Positions 7,123 to 14,273 of a stretch of 14,273 nucleotides of DNA are shown one piece after another. The DNA comes from Ferruginibacter sp. (GTDB taxonomy: Bacteria > Bacteroidota > Bacteroidia > Chitinophagales > Chitinophagaceae): NCBI GenBank assembly GCA_025357775.1, contig JANXOQ010000230.1:1-14273 (forward strand), in the 5' to 3' direction. The position numbers and the translations under genes were made by a program. Numbering within the stretch: the first letter of the stretch is position 1; the number at the start of each line of letters is the position of its first letter. The notes under the pieces were generated by a model. The model was not told the origin of the DNA. It made no database searches and worked only from the letters and a program-made list of their open reading frames with translations.

Positions 7123-7951
7123 AGTAATTATGTATGGTATTTTTATTGCTGTCATTGCATCTTTAGAAACATTACTTAGCATTGAAGCAGTAGATAATTT
7201 AGATTCAGAAAGAAGAGTTACAAATACCAACAAGGAATTATTTGCACAAGGTGTTGGAAATATTGTATCAGGATTAATAGGCGGATTGCCCATTACTAGC
7301 GTTATTGTAAGAAGTAGTGCTAATGTAAACTCTGGTGCTAAATCAAAAATGTCAGCAATTTTTCATGGGTTATTTTTATTGCTTTGTGTAGTATTAATAC
7401 CAAGTTTATTAAATAAAATTCCACTTTCTGCTTTGGCAGCTATTTTAATATTAACTGGTTATAAATTAGCTAAACCTGCTGTATTTACACAAATGTTTAA
7501 AAATGGCAAATATCAGTATATACCATTTTTAGTAACTGTTATTTTTATAATATCAATTGATTTATTTGGCTTTCCACATATACTAAAAGGGAAGGGTTTA
7601 ATAATTGGTGTAGTAGCAGGGCTTGTTGCAGCTATTGGAGCTTTACTGCATGGCAATCTTAAAAATTCCTATTATTTTCACAAAGAAGAAAATGAAAATA
7701 CACATGCTATTAATATTGATTTAGCAGAAGAAGTTTCATTTTTAAACAAAGCTTCTATTAGACAAACACTTGACAATATTCCTGAAAATGCAGTTATTAC
7801 CGTCGATGCATCTAAAACTAAATATATTGATTTTGATGTGCTAGAATTAATAAAAGAATTTAAGGATATAAAAGCTCCATTAAAAAAAATAAATTGTACT
7901 CTTTTAGGTTTCAGTGACGAATACAAAATAGCAAATAGCTCCCATGTTTAA
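7091..7951 (+). pseudogene. SulP-family transporter, C-terminal part with STAS domain
   Basis: This continues the SulP transporter in the -1 frame. The nominal start at 7091 is a TTG inside the conserved LPNFNGF segment; the first ATG is 7130, so it is not a natural separate gene. It carries the second-half core IASLETLLSIEAVDNLDSER followed by LFAQGVGNIVSGLIGGLPITS and VIVRSSANVNSGAKSKMSA, then membrane helices and a cytoplasmic STAS domain of about 80 residues at the end, with the VDASKTKYIDFDVLELI core that regulates SulP proteins. All conserved positions that I can judge are kept, so if the gene is broken the break is recent. The carbonic anhydrase gene begins 32 nt after its stop, implying cotranscription. 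Confidence 0.85.
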
Positions 7952-7983
7952 CCAACTTATTTAAAAACTTTAAATTATAAAAA

Positions 7984-8664
7984 ATGAAAACATTTGACAA
8001 AGAATTACAAAAAAATATTACTCCTAGGAATGCACTACAAATTTTAAAAAATGGGAATGAGCGTTTTATAAATAATATAAGAGAACATAAAAATTTATTA
8101 GAACAAGTAAATGAAACAAGTGCTGGGCAGTACCCATTTGCCACAATTTTAAGCTGTATAGATAGTAGAACATCTGCAGAGCTTATTTTTGACCAAGGAC
8201 TAGGAGATGTGTTTAGTATACGCATAGCTGGTAATGTTGTAAACACAGATATACTAGGCAGTATGGAATTTGCCTGCAAAGTTGCAGGTTCAAAATTAAT
8301 ATTGGTACTTGGGCATACAAAATGTGGTGCAATAAAAGGTGCTTGCGACCATGTAGAAATGGGTAACCTTACTGTACTACTTTCAAAAATACAACCAGCA
8401 GTATTTAGAGAAAATAAAACTACTACTGTTAGAACCTCGGCAAATAAAGAATTTGTAGAAAACGTAGCAGAAATAAATGTAAAAATATCTATGAAAAGTA
8501 TTGTAGAGCGAAGCTATGTATTAGCACAAATGCTAGAGCAGGGTGAAATTGCAATAATTGGCGCAATGTATGATGTAGAAACTGGGAAAGTAGAATTTTA
8601 TAAAGATGTAGAATATATTAAAGATAAAGAAAATCCTAACTTTAGTCTTGCTAGTTTAAAGTAG
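7984..8664 (+). CDS. Beta-class carbonic anhydrase
   Basis: Interconverts CO2 and bicarbonate in the cytosol. The 226-residue protein shows the full zinc site of the beta class: C58 and the Asp-Arg dyad D60/R62 in SCIDSR (57-62), and H111 and C114 in LGHTKCGAIKGA. RIAGNVVNTDILGSMEFA (80-97) is the usual conserved core, and GAMYDVETGKVEF near the C-terminus is typical. It lies 32 nt downstream of the SulP gene; neighbouring and even fused SulP-carbonic anhydrase pairs are known in bacteria, which supports a joint role in bicarbonate handling. No signal peptide is present. The enzyme looks complete and active. Confidence 0.95.
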   Translation: MKTFDKELQKNITPRNALQILKNGNERFINNIREHKNLLEQVNETSAGQYPFATILSCIDSRTSAELIFDQGLGDVFSIRIAGNVVNTDILGSMEFACKVAGSKLILVLGHTKCGAIKGACDHVEMGNLTVLLSKIQPAVFRENKTTTVRTSANKEFVENVAEINVKISMKSIVERSYVLAQMLEQGEIAIIGAMYDVETGKVEFYKDVEYIKDKENPNFSLASLK

Positions 8665-8759
8665 TTCAATATTATTTTAATATTTAGAATCTATGAGTTT
8701 TAATAATACAAATACTAACACTTGTAGAATAATTGATACTATTTTTAAAAAATATTTAT

Positions 8760-9269
8760 ATGAATTTCAATAAAAATGCTAGCATAGAAAATGTTTTTGA
8801 ACAAGTAAAAACATTTATACAACAAAAAAATATTCACATAGCATCAGAAGATACCAATAGACCATGGGGTGGCTTTTTGGTTTTGGATGAAGCCGATGCT
8901 GATAAATTTATTGCAGCATTTTTTTCCCATCTTACAAAAGATATTTTAAACATTAGTGGTAAGCTTAGCCCCAAAATTTTAATAGTAGCTCCGCTAAAAA
9001 GATTGAGCTGGCAATACCACCACCGCCGAGCAGAAATATGGAAATTAATAGCTGGTGAAGCTGCTGTGATTACAAGTGATAGTGATGAGGAAAATGAAAT
9101 TATTCACTTACAAAAAGGCGATATTATTGAATTAAAAAAAGGGGAAAGACACAGACTGGTAGGAGAAGAAAACTGGGGCATTATAGCAGAAATTTGGAGA
9201 CATACAGATGCCAACAACCCAAGTGATGAAGAAGATATTGTGAGGCTGCAAGATGATTTTGGGAGGTAG
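8760..9269 (+). CDS. ManC-type cupin (mannose-6-phosphate isomerase type II C-terminal-like)
   Basis: A 169-residue single-domain cupin related to the C-terminal isomerase domain of bifunctional ManC/AlgA enzymes, without the nucleotidyltransferase half. Motifs are SWQYHHRRAEIWKLIAGEA (84-102; metal ligands likely H87, H88 or nearby and E92), KGDIIELKKGERHRL (119-133; H131) and the tail NNPSDEEDIVRLQDDFGR, typical of this group. The N-terminal 45 residues include RPWGGFLVL, the RPWG start of the cupin region. I place the start at the ATG at 8760; an extension to a TTG at 8733 adds nine unconserved residues. It may isomerise mannose-6-phosphate or another sugar phosphate; the true substrate of stand-alone forms is not clear from sequence. 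It follows the carbonic anhydrase by about 95 nt and may be a separate unit. Confidence 0.82.
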   Translation: MNFNKNASIENVFEQVKTFIQQKNIHIASEDTNRPWGGFLVLDEADADKFIAAFFSHLTKDILNISGKLSPKILIVAPLKRLSWQYHHRRAEIWKLIAGEAAVITSDSDEENEIIHLQKGDIIELKKGERHRLVGEENWGIIAEIWRHTDANNPSDEEDIVRLQDDFGR

Positions 9270-9361
9270 CGTGATTTTTAAACTGATGTTCTTTGTAAGT
9301 AATACTTCGTTGATTTTTTAAGAAATTGAAAAAGCATTGTTTTAGGCAGAAAGAAAAGCTA

Positions 9362-9390
9362 TTGTAAGGGTCAAAAAAATGGTATATTTG
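9362..9390 (+). promoter_or_regulatory. Promoter of the darT-darG operon
   Basis: TTG at 9362-9364 and TATATTTG at 9383-9390, separated by 18 nt, form a good match to the Bacteroidota -33/-7 promoter. Transcription would begin near 9396, about 19 nt before the darT ATG. This is the best promoter match I found in the window. Confidence 0.6.
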
Positions 9391-9414
9391 GCCGAGTAAT
9401 AAATAGTATTCTAA

Positions 9415-10068
9415 ATGGATTTGTCAGAAGTTAAAGTTTATCGTATGACACACATTGACAATATTGAGCATATATTGCAAAATGGAATTACGCATAGAAA
9501 TTCTTCAAATCATAATCCTACATATAAAGCTATTGGTGACGTTAGTTTAATAAATACAAGAGACCATAAACAGATTTTAGTGGATAATGGCGATTTTCAT
9601 AACTCCGATGGAACAATTATTACCCTTGGAGATTTTATCCCATTTTATTTTGGAGTAAAAATGCCGATGCTATTTGTTATTCGGAATGGCGGAAATTTTG
9701 TTACGAAACCTACACCCGCTTCTGAAATTATTTATCTGGTTTGCTCACTAAATAGTATAATCAATAATGGAGATTTTTATTTTTCAGATGGACATGCAAC
9801 CGACAACTTAACGTCATTTTACGATAGTTCTCAAATTGAGAACTTAGTAGATATAGTAGATTGGAATGCAGTTAAAGCCTCTTATTGGAGTGGGCAAGAC
9901 AATCTAAACATAAAGAGAAAAAAGCAAGCCGAGTTTTTAATTTCCGATGATATTGCCCCCAATCTTATTGTGGGTTTTGGTTGTTATAATGAAATTGCTA
10001 AAAATATGTTGCTTGAATTTGGAGTTCAAGAAAATACAATCAAAGTGATACCTAATGCTTACTTTTAA
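9415..10068 (+). CDS. darT: DarT toxin, DNA ADP-ribosyltransferase (DarT2-like)
   Basis: A toxin that attaches ADP-ribose from NAD+ to bases in single-stranded DNA, blocking replication; used in bacterial growth control and phage defence. At 217 residues it is full length for the family (DUF4433). It matches the Thermus aquaticus DarT pattern: VYRMTHIDNIEHIL (8-21, H13), the NAD-binding arginine R49, FIPFYFGVKMPMLF (74-87), FSDGHATD (123-130, H127), DWNAVKASYWS (149-159) and KRKKQAEFLI (167-176) with catalytic E173. All key residues are present, so it looks active. The overall resemblance is to the thymidine-modifying DarT2 group rather than the guanosine-modifying DarT1 group; that subtype call is from memory of the T. 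aquaticus sequence. It is followed by darG after 9 nt. Confidence 0.92.
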   Translation: MDLSEVKVYRMTHIDNIEHILQNGITHRNSSNHNPTYKAIGDVSLINTRDHKQILVDNGDFHNSDGTIITLGDFIPFYFGVKMPMLFVIRNGGNFVTKPTPASEIIYLVCSLNSIINNGDFYFSDGHATDNLTSFYDSSQIENLVDIVDWNAVKASYWSGQDNLNIKRKKQAEFLISDDIAPNLIVGFGCYNEIAKNMLLEFGVQENTIKVIPNAYF

Positions 10069-10077
10069 TAAACCGAC

Positions 10078-11109
10078 ATGATAAGATATATTACTGGCAA
10101 CATTCTAGATAGCGAAGCTCAAGCATTGGTTAATACTGTAAATACAATGGGTATTATGGGAAAGGGCATTGCTTTACAATTTAAAAAAGCCTATCCCAAC
10201 AATTATAAATCATATGAAAGGGCATGCAAAAATGAAGGTGTGGAGGTTGGAAAAATGTTTGTTACACTTGACCGCAATACAACTTCGGATGAAAAAACTA
10301 TTATAAATTTTCCTACAAAAAAAAATTGGAGGAGGCCATCTGAGTATAAATATATTGAAGATGGCTTAGATAATCTTATTGAAGTAATTAATGCTAGAAA
10401 AATAAAAAGTATTGCTATGCCACCTCTTGGGGCAGGTAACGGTGGGTTAAGTTGGGAAAATGTAAAAAAGTTAATTGAGCATAAGCTAGGACATTTAGAC
10501 ATTGATATCTATGTTTATGAGCCGACATTGCAAATACAAGAACATTTAATGAAAGAAAGAGTGAAGCTTACAGATGCAAGAGCCTTGCTTTTATATGTAT
10601 TGTATGATTTGGTTAAAAATGCGGAATATGTCTCAGAGTTTTCTAGTGAAAAGGTTTGTTACTTTTTACAAAAATTTGGCGCTAAAAAATATCTTAAACT
10701 AGACTTTGAACCAAATTTTTATGGTCCATATTCTGGGAAAGTCCGATTTATTTTAAATGCGATTAATGGAAGTTATGTGATGGGTTATAGCGATATGACT
10801 AAAAAACCTTTTGAGCCATTGACGTTAATTCCAGATACTTATGAAACTGTAAAAAAGCACATCGAAAGCAATATAAAATTGTTGGAAATTGCAAATAAAA
10901 CTATTGTTTTTTTGACTGGTTTTTATTCTGACTTTGCTTTAGAATTATTATCGTCAATAGACTATATCTCTACAAAAGAGAACAGTTTTGATAAGCAAAT
11001 AATTTCTGAGGGTTTGGAAAAGTGGAGTGATCGAAAGCGAACATTATTTTCTAATCCAAAATACCTAGATGTTTCGCTTCGACATCTTCTGTCAATCAAT
11101 CTGGCCTAA
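10078..11109 (+). CDS. darG: DarG antitoxin, macrodomain DNA ADP-ribosylglycohydrolase with C-terminal toxin-binding domain
   Basis: Removes DarT-added ADP-ribose from DNA and also neutralises DarT directly. The N-terminal 155 or so residues form a TARG1-like macrodomain: ITGNILDSEAQALVNTVN (5-22), GIMGKGIALQFKKAYP (25-40), the catalytic-type lysine in NFPTKKNWR (K81) and PPLGAGNGGLSW. Residues about 158-343 form the C-terminal domain that in studied DarG proteins binds DarT, reported to mimic DNA. Here it contains KVCYFLQKFG and FEPNFYGPYSGKVRFIL, a pattern that reminds me of SocA/Panacea-type antitoxin domains, though this is only visual. Length (343 aa) is normal. It overlaps nothing and ends 43 nt before the remains of mqo on the other strand. 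Confidence 0.93.
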   Translation: MIRYITGNILDSEAQALVNTVNTMGIMGKGIALQFKKAYPNNYKSYERACKNEGVEVGKMFVTLDRNTTSDEKTIINFPTKKNWRRPSEYKYIEDGLDNLIEVINARKIKSIAMPPLGAGNGGLSWENVKKLIEHKLGHLDIDIYVYEPTLQIQEHLMKERVKLTDARALLLYVLYDLVKNAEYVSEFSSEKVCYFLQKFGAKKYLKLDFEPNFYGPYSGKVRFILNAINGSYVMGYSDMTKKPFEPLTLIPDTYETVKKHIESNIKLLEIANKTIVFLTGFYSDFALELLSSIDYISTKENSFDKQIISEGLEKWSDRKRTLFSNPKYLDVSLRHLLSINLA

Positions 11110-11152
11110 TTGCTAAAGCTGTAGAAAGTAGAAATTTTGTGAAATGGTTTTT

Positions 11153-11749
11153 TTACACACCAACCAAATTACTAGTTCGCTCTCTCATTGCTTTACAAAG
11201 CACACTATTGTCATATAATTTTTGCCCATACGAAGGTATCATAACTTTTAATGCTATTTGCCATTCAAGCGACTTCATTTTTTGTGGATAGCATTTTTTT
11301 AGCACATCTATCATCACAAATACTGAGGCAGATGCACCAGGAGATGCGCCTAGCAATACAGCCAATGAACCATCAGCAGCTGCTACTATTTCCGTACCAA
11401 ATTCTAAAATACCTCCTTCCTTTTCATCTTTCTTTATAACCTGTACACGCTGCCCAGCTATAGCTAGTTACCAATCTTGACTTTTTGCTTCAGGCAAATA
11501 TTCTTTCAATGCTTCTATTCTATCTTTTGCAATTGTGCCATCTTCTTTTTGTGGGGTATAATTTAATTCGCAAAAAGCTAAATGCCCTGTGCCAGCATTA
11601 TTCTATGCATCTCAGCTTTCAGCAGCTACTTATGGCAGTCGTTCAAAAATGGCAATGGTTATATTAGGTTGCAATTCTTTTAATAAAATACCAAGTGTAG
11701 CACTCATTATTCCTGCACCAATTAAAATTACATCGGGGTTATTGGTCAT
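11153..11749 (-). pseudogene. mqo: Malate:quinone oxidoreductase remnant with internal deletion and four stops
   Basis: Reading the minus strand from an ATG at 11749 gives one continuous frame of 199 codons interrupted by stops at codons 40 (TAA, 11630-11632), 46 (TGA, 11612-11614), 49 (TAG, 11603-11605) and 94 (TAA, 11468-11470). The start, [20 protein letters not shown], is the FAD-binding Rossmann segment, followed by VAAES and [18 protein letters not shown] of Mqo. From about codon 78 the text jumps to the C-terminus: AIAGQRVQVIKK, FGTEIV, LLGASPGASASVFVM and MIPSYGQKL. Intact Mqo is about 490-550 residues, so around 300 are missing. The junction probably lies near 11520-11530. No frameshift is needed anywhere. 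It begins 13 nt after the rel stop, suggesting an ancestral rel-mqo operon. Mqo oxidises malate to oxaloacetate at the membrane; this copy cannot work. Confidence 0.9.
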
Positions 11750-11762
11750 AATAAATTTATAT

Positions 11763-14006
11763 TTATTCAATATCATACCTATCCACACTTTCTATGCCTT
11801 GCAATGCTAACAATGCTGTTACAAGTTTTTCTAACTCATCTTTATCATGCACAAACACCTTTACGTTGCCTTTAAAAATTCCATCATTTGCCTCTATCGT
11901 CATTGCAGAAATATTTACTCTCAATTCTCCACTTATAAGATTTGTTATTTTATGTATCACCCCCACATCGTCTAACCCTACAATTTTTAGACCAGTAAGA
12001 AAAGATATTTCTTTATTTTTTGCCCACTTGGTTTTTACTATCCTATGCCCATGGTTTGCCATAAGCCTTGTGGCATTAGGGCAGTTTGTTCTATGTATTT
12101 TTAATCCCTCGCCTGTAGTTACAAATCCAAATACATCATCGCCTGGTATGGGGTTGCAACATTTAGCAAGCGTATACATTATTTTGTCGCTGCTTTCACC
12201 AAATATTATTAGCTCTGTATCTTTTTTATTTGCAGGTTTATAATCTGGGTCGTATACAAATTTTTCATCAGGCACCAACTTTACTGGCTTTGGTGCCATC
12301 AGTTTGTCACCATGCACCGTAAATTCCTTAAGCTCTTTTAGGTCTATTTTTTTTGTTGCTATTTCATACAATAAATCTAGCGTACTTTGTATTTTATAAA
12401 ATTGGCAAAGTTCTTCCATATTGGTTACACTGTTGGCAGCACCAATACCTTCTAGCTTTTTTTGTAAAATATATTTTCCATCATCAGCAATTGTGCGCTT
12501 TTCTTCTTTTAAAGTGTCTTTTATTTTTGTCCTTGCCTTACTCGTTACCACAAAGTTGAGCCATTCTGTATTGGGCTTTTGTTTAGCACTTGTTATAATT
12601 TCTATTTGGTCACCGCTTTTTAGTTTATAACTTATTGGTACTAATTTGTGGTTTACTTTTGCACCTATACATTTGCTACCTACTGCAGTGTGTACGCCAA
12701 ATGCAAAGTCTAGTGCGGTAGCACCAATTGGCAGCATTTTCACTTCGCCTTTTGGTGTGTACACATATATTTCTTCTGTAAGAAAAGATGATTTAAAATC
12801 TTGTAAAAAATCCAACGAATCGCTATCGTTGCTAGCTAGGCTTTCTCTTATTTGATGAAACCATTGATCAAATCTACTTTCTTCACTAGCACCTTCTTTA
12901 TATTTCCAATGTGCCGCTAATCCTTTTTCTGCTATATCGTTCATACGCTTGGTGCGTATTTGCACTTCTACCCATTTGCCTTGTGGGCCCATTACTGTAG
13001 TATGCAATGCTTCATAGCCATTACTTTTAGGATTACTAAGCCAGTCTCTAAGCCTTTCAGGGCTTGGGTTGTAGGCATCGGTTATAATACTATATACTTT
13101 CCAGCACTCTTCCTTTTCTTTTTCGGCAGCTGCATTTACAAGTATTCTTATAGCAAACAAATCATACACTTCTTCAAAAGCCACACCTTTCTTTTTTATC
13201 TTACTCCAAATAGAATGTATACTTTTTGGTCTACCATATATTTCAAAATCAAAACCTATTTTATCTAATTTTTCTTTTATTGGTTTTATAAAATCGTTTA
13301 TATATTTACTTCTCTCTTTTTTGGTATCTTGTAGCTTTTTGGCAATAAATTTAAATGTATCCGGCTCCATGTATTTCATGGATAAATCTTCCATTTCAGT
13401 TTTTATATTGTACAAACCCATACGGTGTGCAAGTGGCGCATACACATATACCGTTTCACTGCTTATTTTTAATTGTTTCTCCCGCTTCATGCTATCCATC
13501 GTACGCATATTGTGTAAGCGGTCTGCTAGTTTTATCAATATTACTCTAGGGTCATCTGTAAGGGTAAGTAAAATTTTTTTAAAATTTTCTGCTTGTTGCG
13601 ATGTGTTGCTATCCAATACCGAAGAAATTTTGGTGAGCCCATCTACAATTTTAGCTATCTCTGCACCAAATTCCCTTTGTATATCTTCTAAAGTAATATC
13701 TGTATCTTCTACTGTATCGTGTAGCAAAGCACAAATAGTACTTCGTACGCCTAATCCTATTTCTTCAATACAAATCATAGCTACTGCTAGTGGATGCAGT
13801 ATATATGGCTCTCCACTTTTTCTACGCATTGTTTTATGTGCATCAGCAGCCATTTCAAAAGCACGACGCAATAAAATTTTATCTCCCGGTTTTAAATTGG
13901 TTTTTAATAGCCTAAGTAAAGCCCTATACTCTCGAAGTATTAATTTTTTTTCATCCTCATCATTAAGGGTATATGGTATTACAATATTTTCGATAATTAC
14001 ATCCAT
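11763..14006 (-). CDS. rel: Bifunctional (p)ppGpp synthetase/hydrolase (Rel/SpoT)
   Basis: Makes and degrades the stringent-response alarmone (p)ppGpp; cytosolic, ribosome-associated. The 747-residue protein has all usual domains in order: HD hydrolase (about 45-200), synthetase (about 250-375), TGS (about 412-472), helical and zinc-finger/CC region ([13 protein letters not shown]), and a C-terminal ACT domain (about 670-747). Hydrolase residues are present: R62, H71, H96-D97 in HDTVEDT, and D162 in [10 protein letters not shown]. Synthetase motifs include [13 protein letters not shown] (258-270), [10 protein letters not shown], the basic RLRD loop (318-321; the RxKD-like charge expected for bifunctional enzymes rather than ExDD), NGYEALHT and EVQIRT. 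Both activities therefore look intact. The ATG at 14006 is preceded directly by an in-frame TGA, which fixes the start. The mqo remnant lies immediately downstream. Confidence 0.96.
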   Translation of the reverse strand: MDVIIENIVIPYTLNDEDEKKLILREYRALLRLLKTNLKPGDKILLRRAFEMAADAHKTMRRKSGEPYILHPLAVAMICIEEIGLGVRSTICALLHDTVEDTDITLEDIQREFGAEIAKIVDGLTKISSVLDSNTSQQAENFKKILLTLTDDPRVILIKLADRLHNMRTMDSMKREKQLKISSETVYVYAPLAHRMGLYNIKTEMEDLSMKYMEPDTFKFIAKKLQDTKKERSKYINDFIKPIKEKLDKIGFDFEIYGRPKSIHSIWSKIKKKGVAFEEVYDLFAIRILVNAAAEKEKEECWKVYSIITDAYNPSPERLRDWLSNPKSNGYEALHTTVMGPQGKWVEVQIRTKRMNDIAEKGLAAHWKYKEGASEESRFDQWFHQIRESLASNDSDSLDFLQDFKSSFLTEEIYVYTPKGEVKMLPIGATALDFAFGVHTAVGSKCIGAKVNHKLVPISYKLKSGDQIEIITSAKQKPNTEWLNFVVTSKARTKIKDTLKEEKRTIADDGKYILQKKLEGIGAANSVTNMEELCQFYKIQSTLDLLYEIATKKIDLKELKEFTVHGDKLMAPKPVKLVPDEKFVYDPDYKPANKKDTELIIFGESSDKIMYTLAKCCNPIPGDDVFGFVTTGEGLKIHRTNCPNATRLMANHGHRIVKTKWAKNKEISFLTGLKIVGLDDVGVIHKITNLISGELRVNISAMTIEANDGIFKGNVKVFVHDKDELEKLVTALLALQGIESVDRYDIE

Positions 14007-14273
14007 TCATCACGAATTTACTGTAAAAGTTTTAGACGGCGAAAAAATGCTTACGCATGAAGAAGAGTCGTTAAAATTGGAATTTTAATACCTTAAACAA
14101 CTATAATAATTTTATACTTTTTAAAAGTTGGAAAATTTCTTTCAACTAAATGTGCACATGCAATTGTGTGCTGATAGTTTTTAAATTATTATTTATTACA
14201 TCTTCGCATTTACACATCTTTAGCACACGTTAATACAATAAACTATACCGTTTCTACATTTTTTTGTAAGCAT

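Noticed and set aside
8733..8759. N-terminal extension of the cupin from a TTG codon
   Set aside because: The nine added residues are unlike the family and the ATG at 8760 is a normal start.
8665..8759. AATATT-rich inverted repeat after the carbonic anhydrase as a terminator
   Set aside because: Only A/T pairs and no clear T-run, so a terminator call is not justified.
11630..11632. Stop-codon recoding to rescue the mqo frame
   Set aside because: All three stop codons occur, the same codons end neighbouring genes, and about 300 essential residues are missing anyway.
11251..11810. Three short plus-strand frames
   Set aside because: They are antisense to the mqo remnant, whose minus-strand frame gives clear Mqo homology across the whole stretch.
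13321..14088. A long plus-strand frame antisense to rel, ending in a protein-like tail at 14008-14088 (HHEFTVKVLDGEKMLTHEEE...)
   Set aside because: Most of it is the complement of the conserved rel HD domain. The tail beyond the rel start is intriguing, but only 13 residues follow its ATG and no gene can start elsewhere, so I treat it as chance or an unidentifiable relic.
14089..14273. Right-edge intergenic DNA with the palindrome TGTGCACA (14151-14158) and a weak GCACA/TGTGC inverted repeat
   Set aside because: Short repeats without a T-run, gene or known site pattern nearby; no gene or RNA is supportable here.

Overview
The window reads as chromosomal DNA of an AT-rich member of the Bacteroidota, plausibly a Chitinophagaceae-like lineage, though rank below phylum is a guess. 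The evidence is the codon choice (AGA, TTA, mostly TAA stops), genes without Shine-Dalgarno sequences, several intergenic copies of the Bacteroidota -7 promoter box TAnnTTTG, and the protein families present. No rRNA, tRNA, CRISPR array or insertion sequence was seen.

Left part, minus strand: a compact operon sua5 - TerC-family exporter - sbtA (2779 down to 137, with 12-nt gaps), bounded at the left edge by a strong intrinsic terminator at 17-46. To its right lies icd (a Thermus-type isocitrate dehydrogenase with a C-terminal extension) followed by a 98-aa unnamed gene and perhaps a 37-aa microgene.

Middle, plus strand: a LysR-type regulator of CbbR-like character is divergent from icd. It is followed by a small exported protein, a SulP-family transporter split by one missing base, a beta-carbonic anhydrase and a small ManC-type cupin. 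With SbtA about 5 kb away, the region looks like an inorganic-carbon uptake and interconversion locus. In a heterotroph this would feed anaplerotic carboxylation; no carbon-fixation gene is visible. The SulP break sits on a T6-A3-T5 tract that spells three canonical -1 slippery heptamers in frame, so it may be an assembly error, a recent inactivation or a recoding site.

Right part: a two-gene toxin-antitoxin module, DarT (DNA ADP-ribosyltransferase) and DarG (macrodomain antitoxin), sits on the plus strand with its own good promoter. It abuts a wreck of malate:quinone oxidoreductase on the minus strand, which has a large internal deletion and four in-frame stops. That wreck lies directly downstream of an intact bifunctional-type rel/spoT gene. 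The last ~180 nt hold no gene that I can support.

The most interesting points are the combined carbon locus with its possibly recoded SulP, the dyad in the lysR-icd divergent region, the unnamed exported protein that may be translated from a leaderless message, and the decay of mqo next to DarTG.
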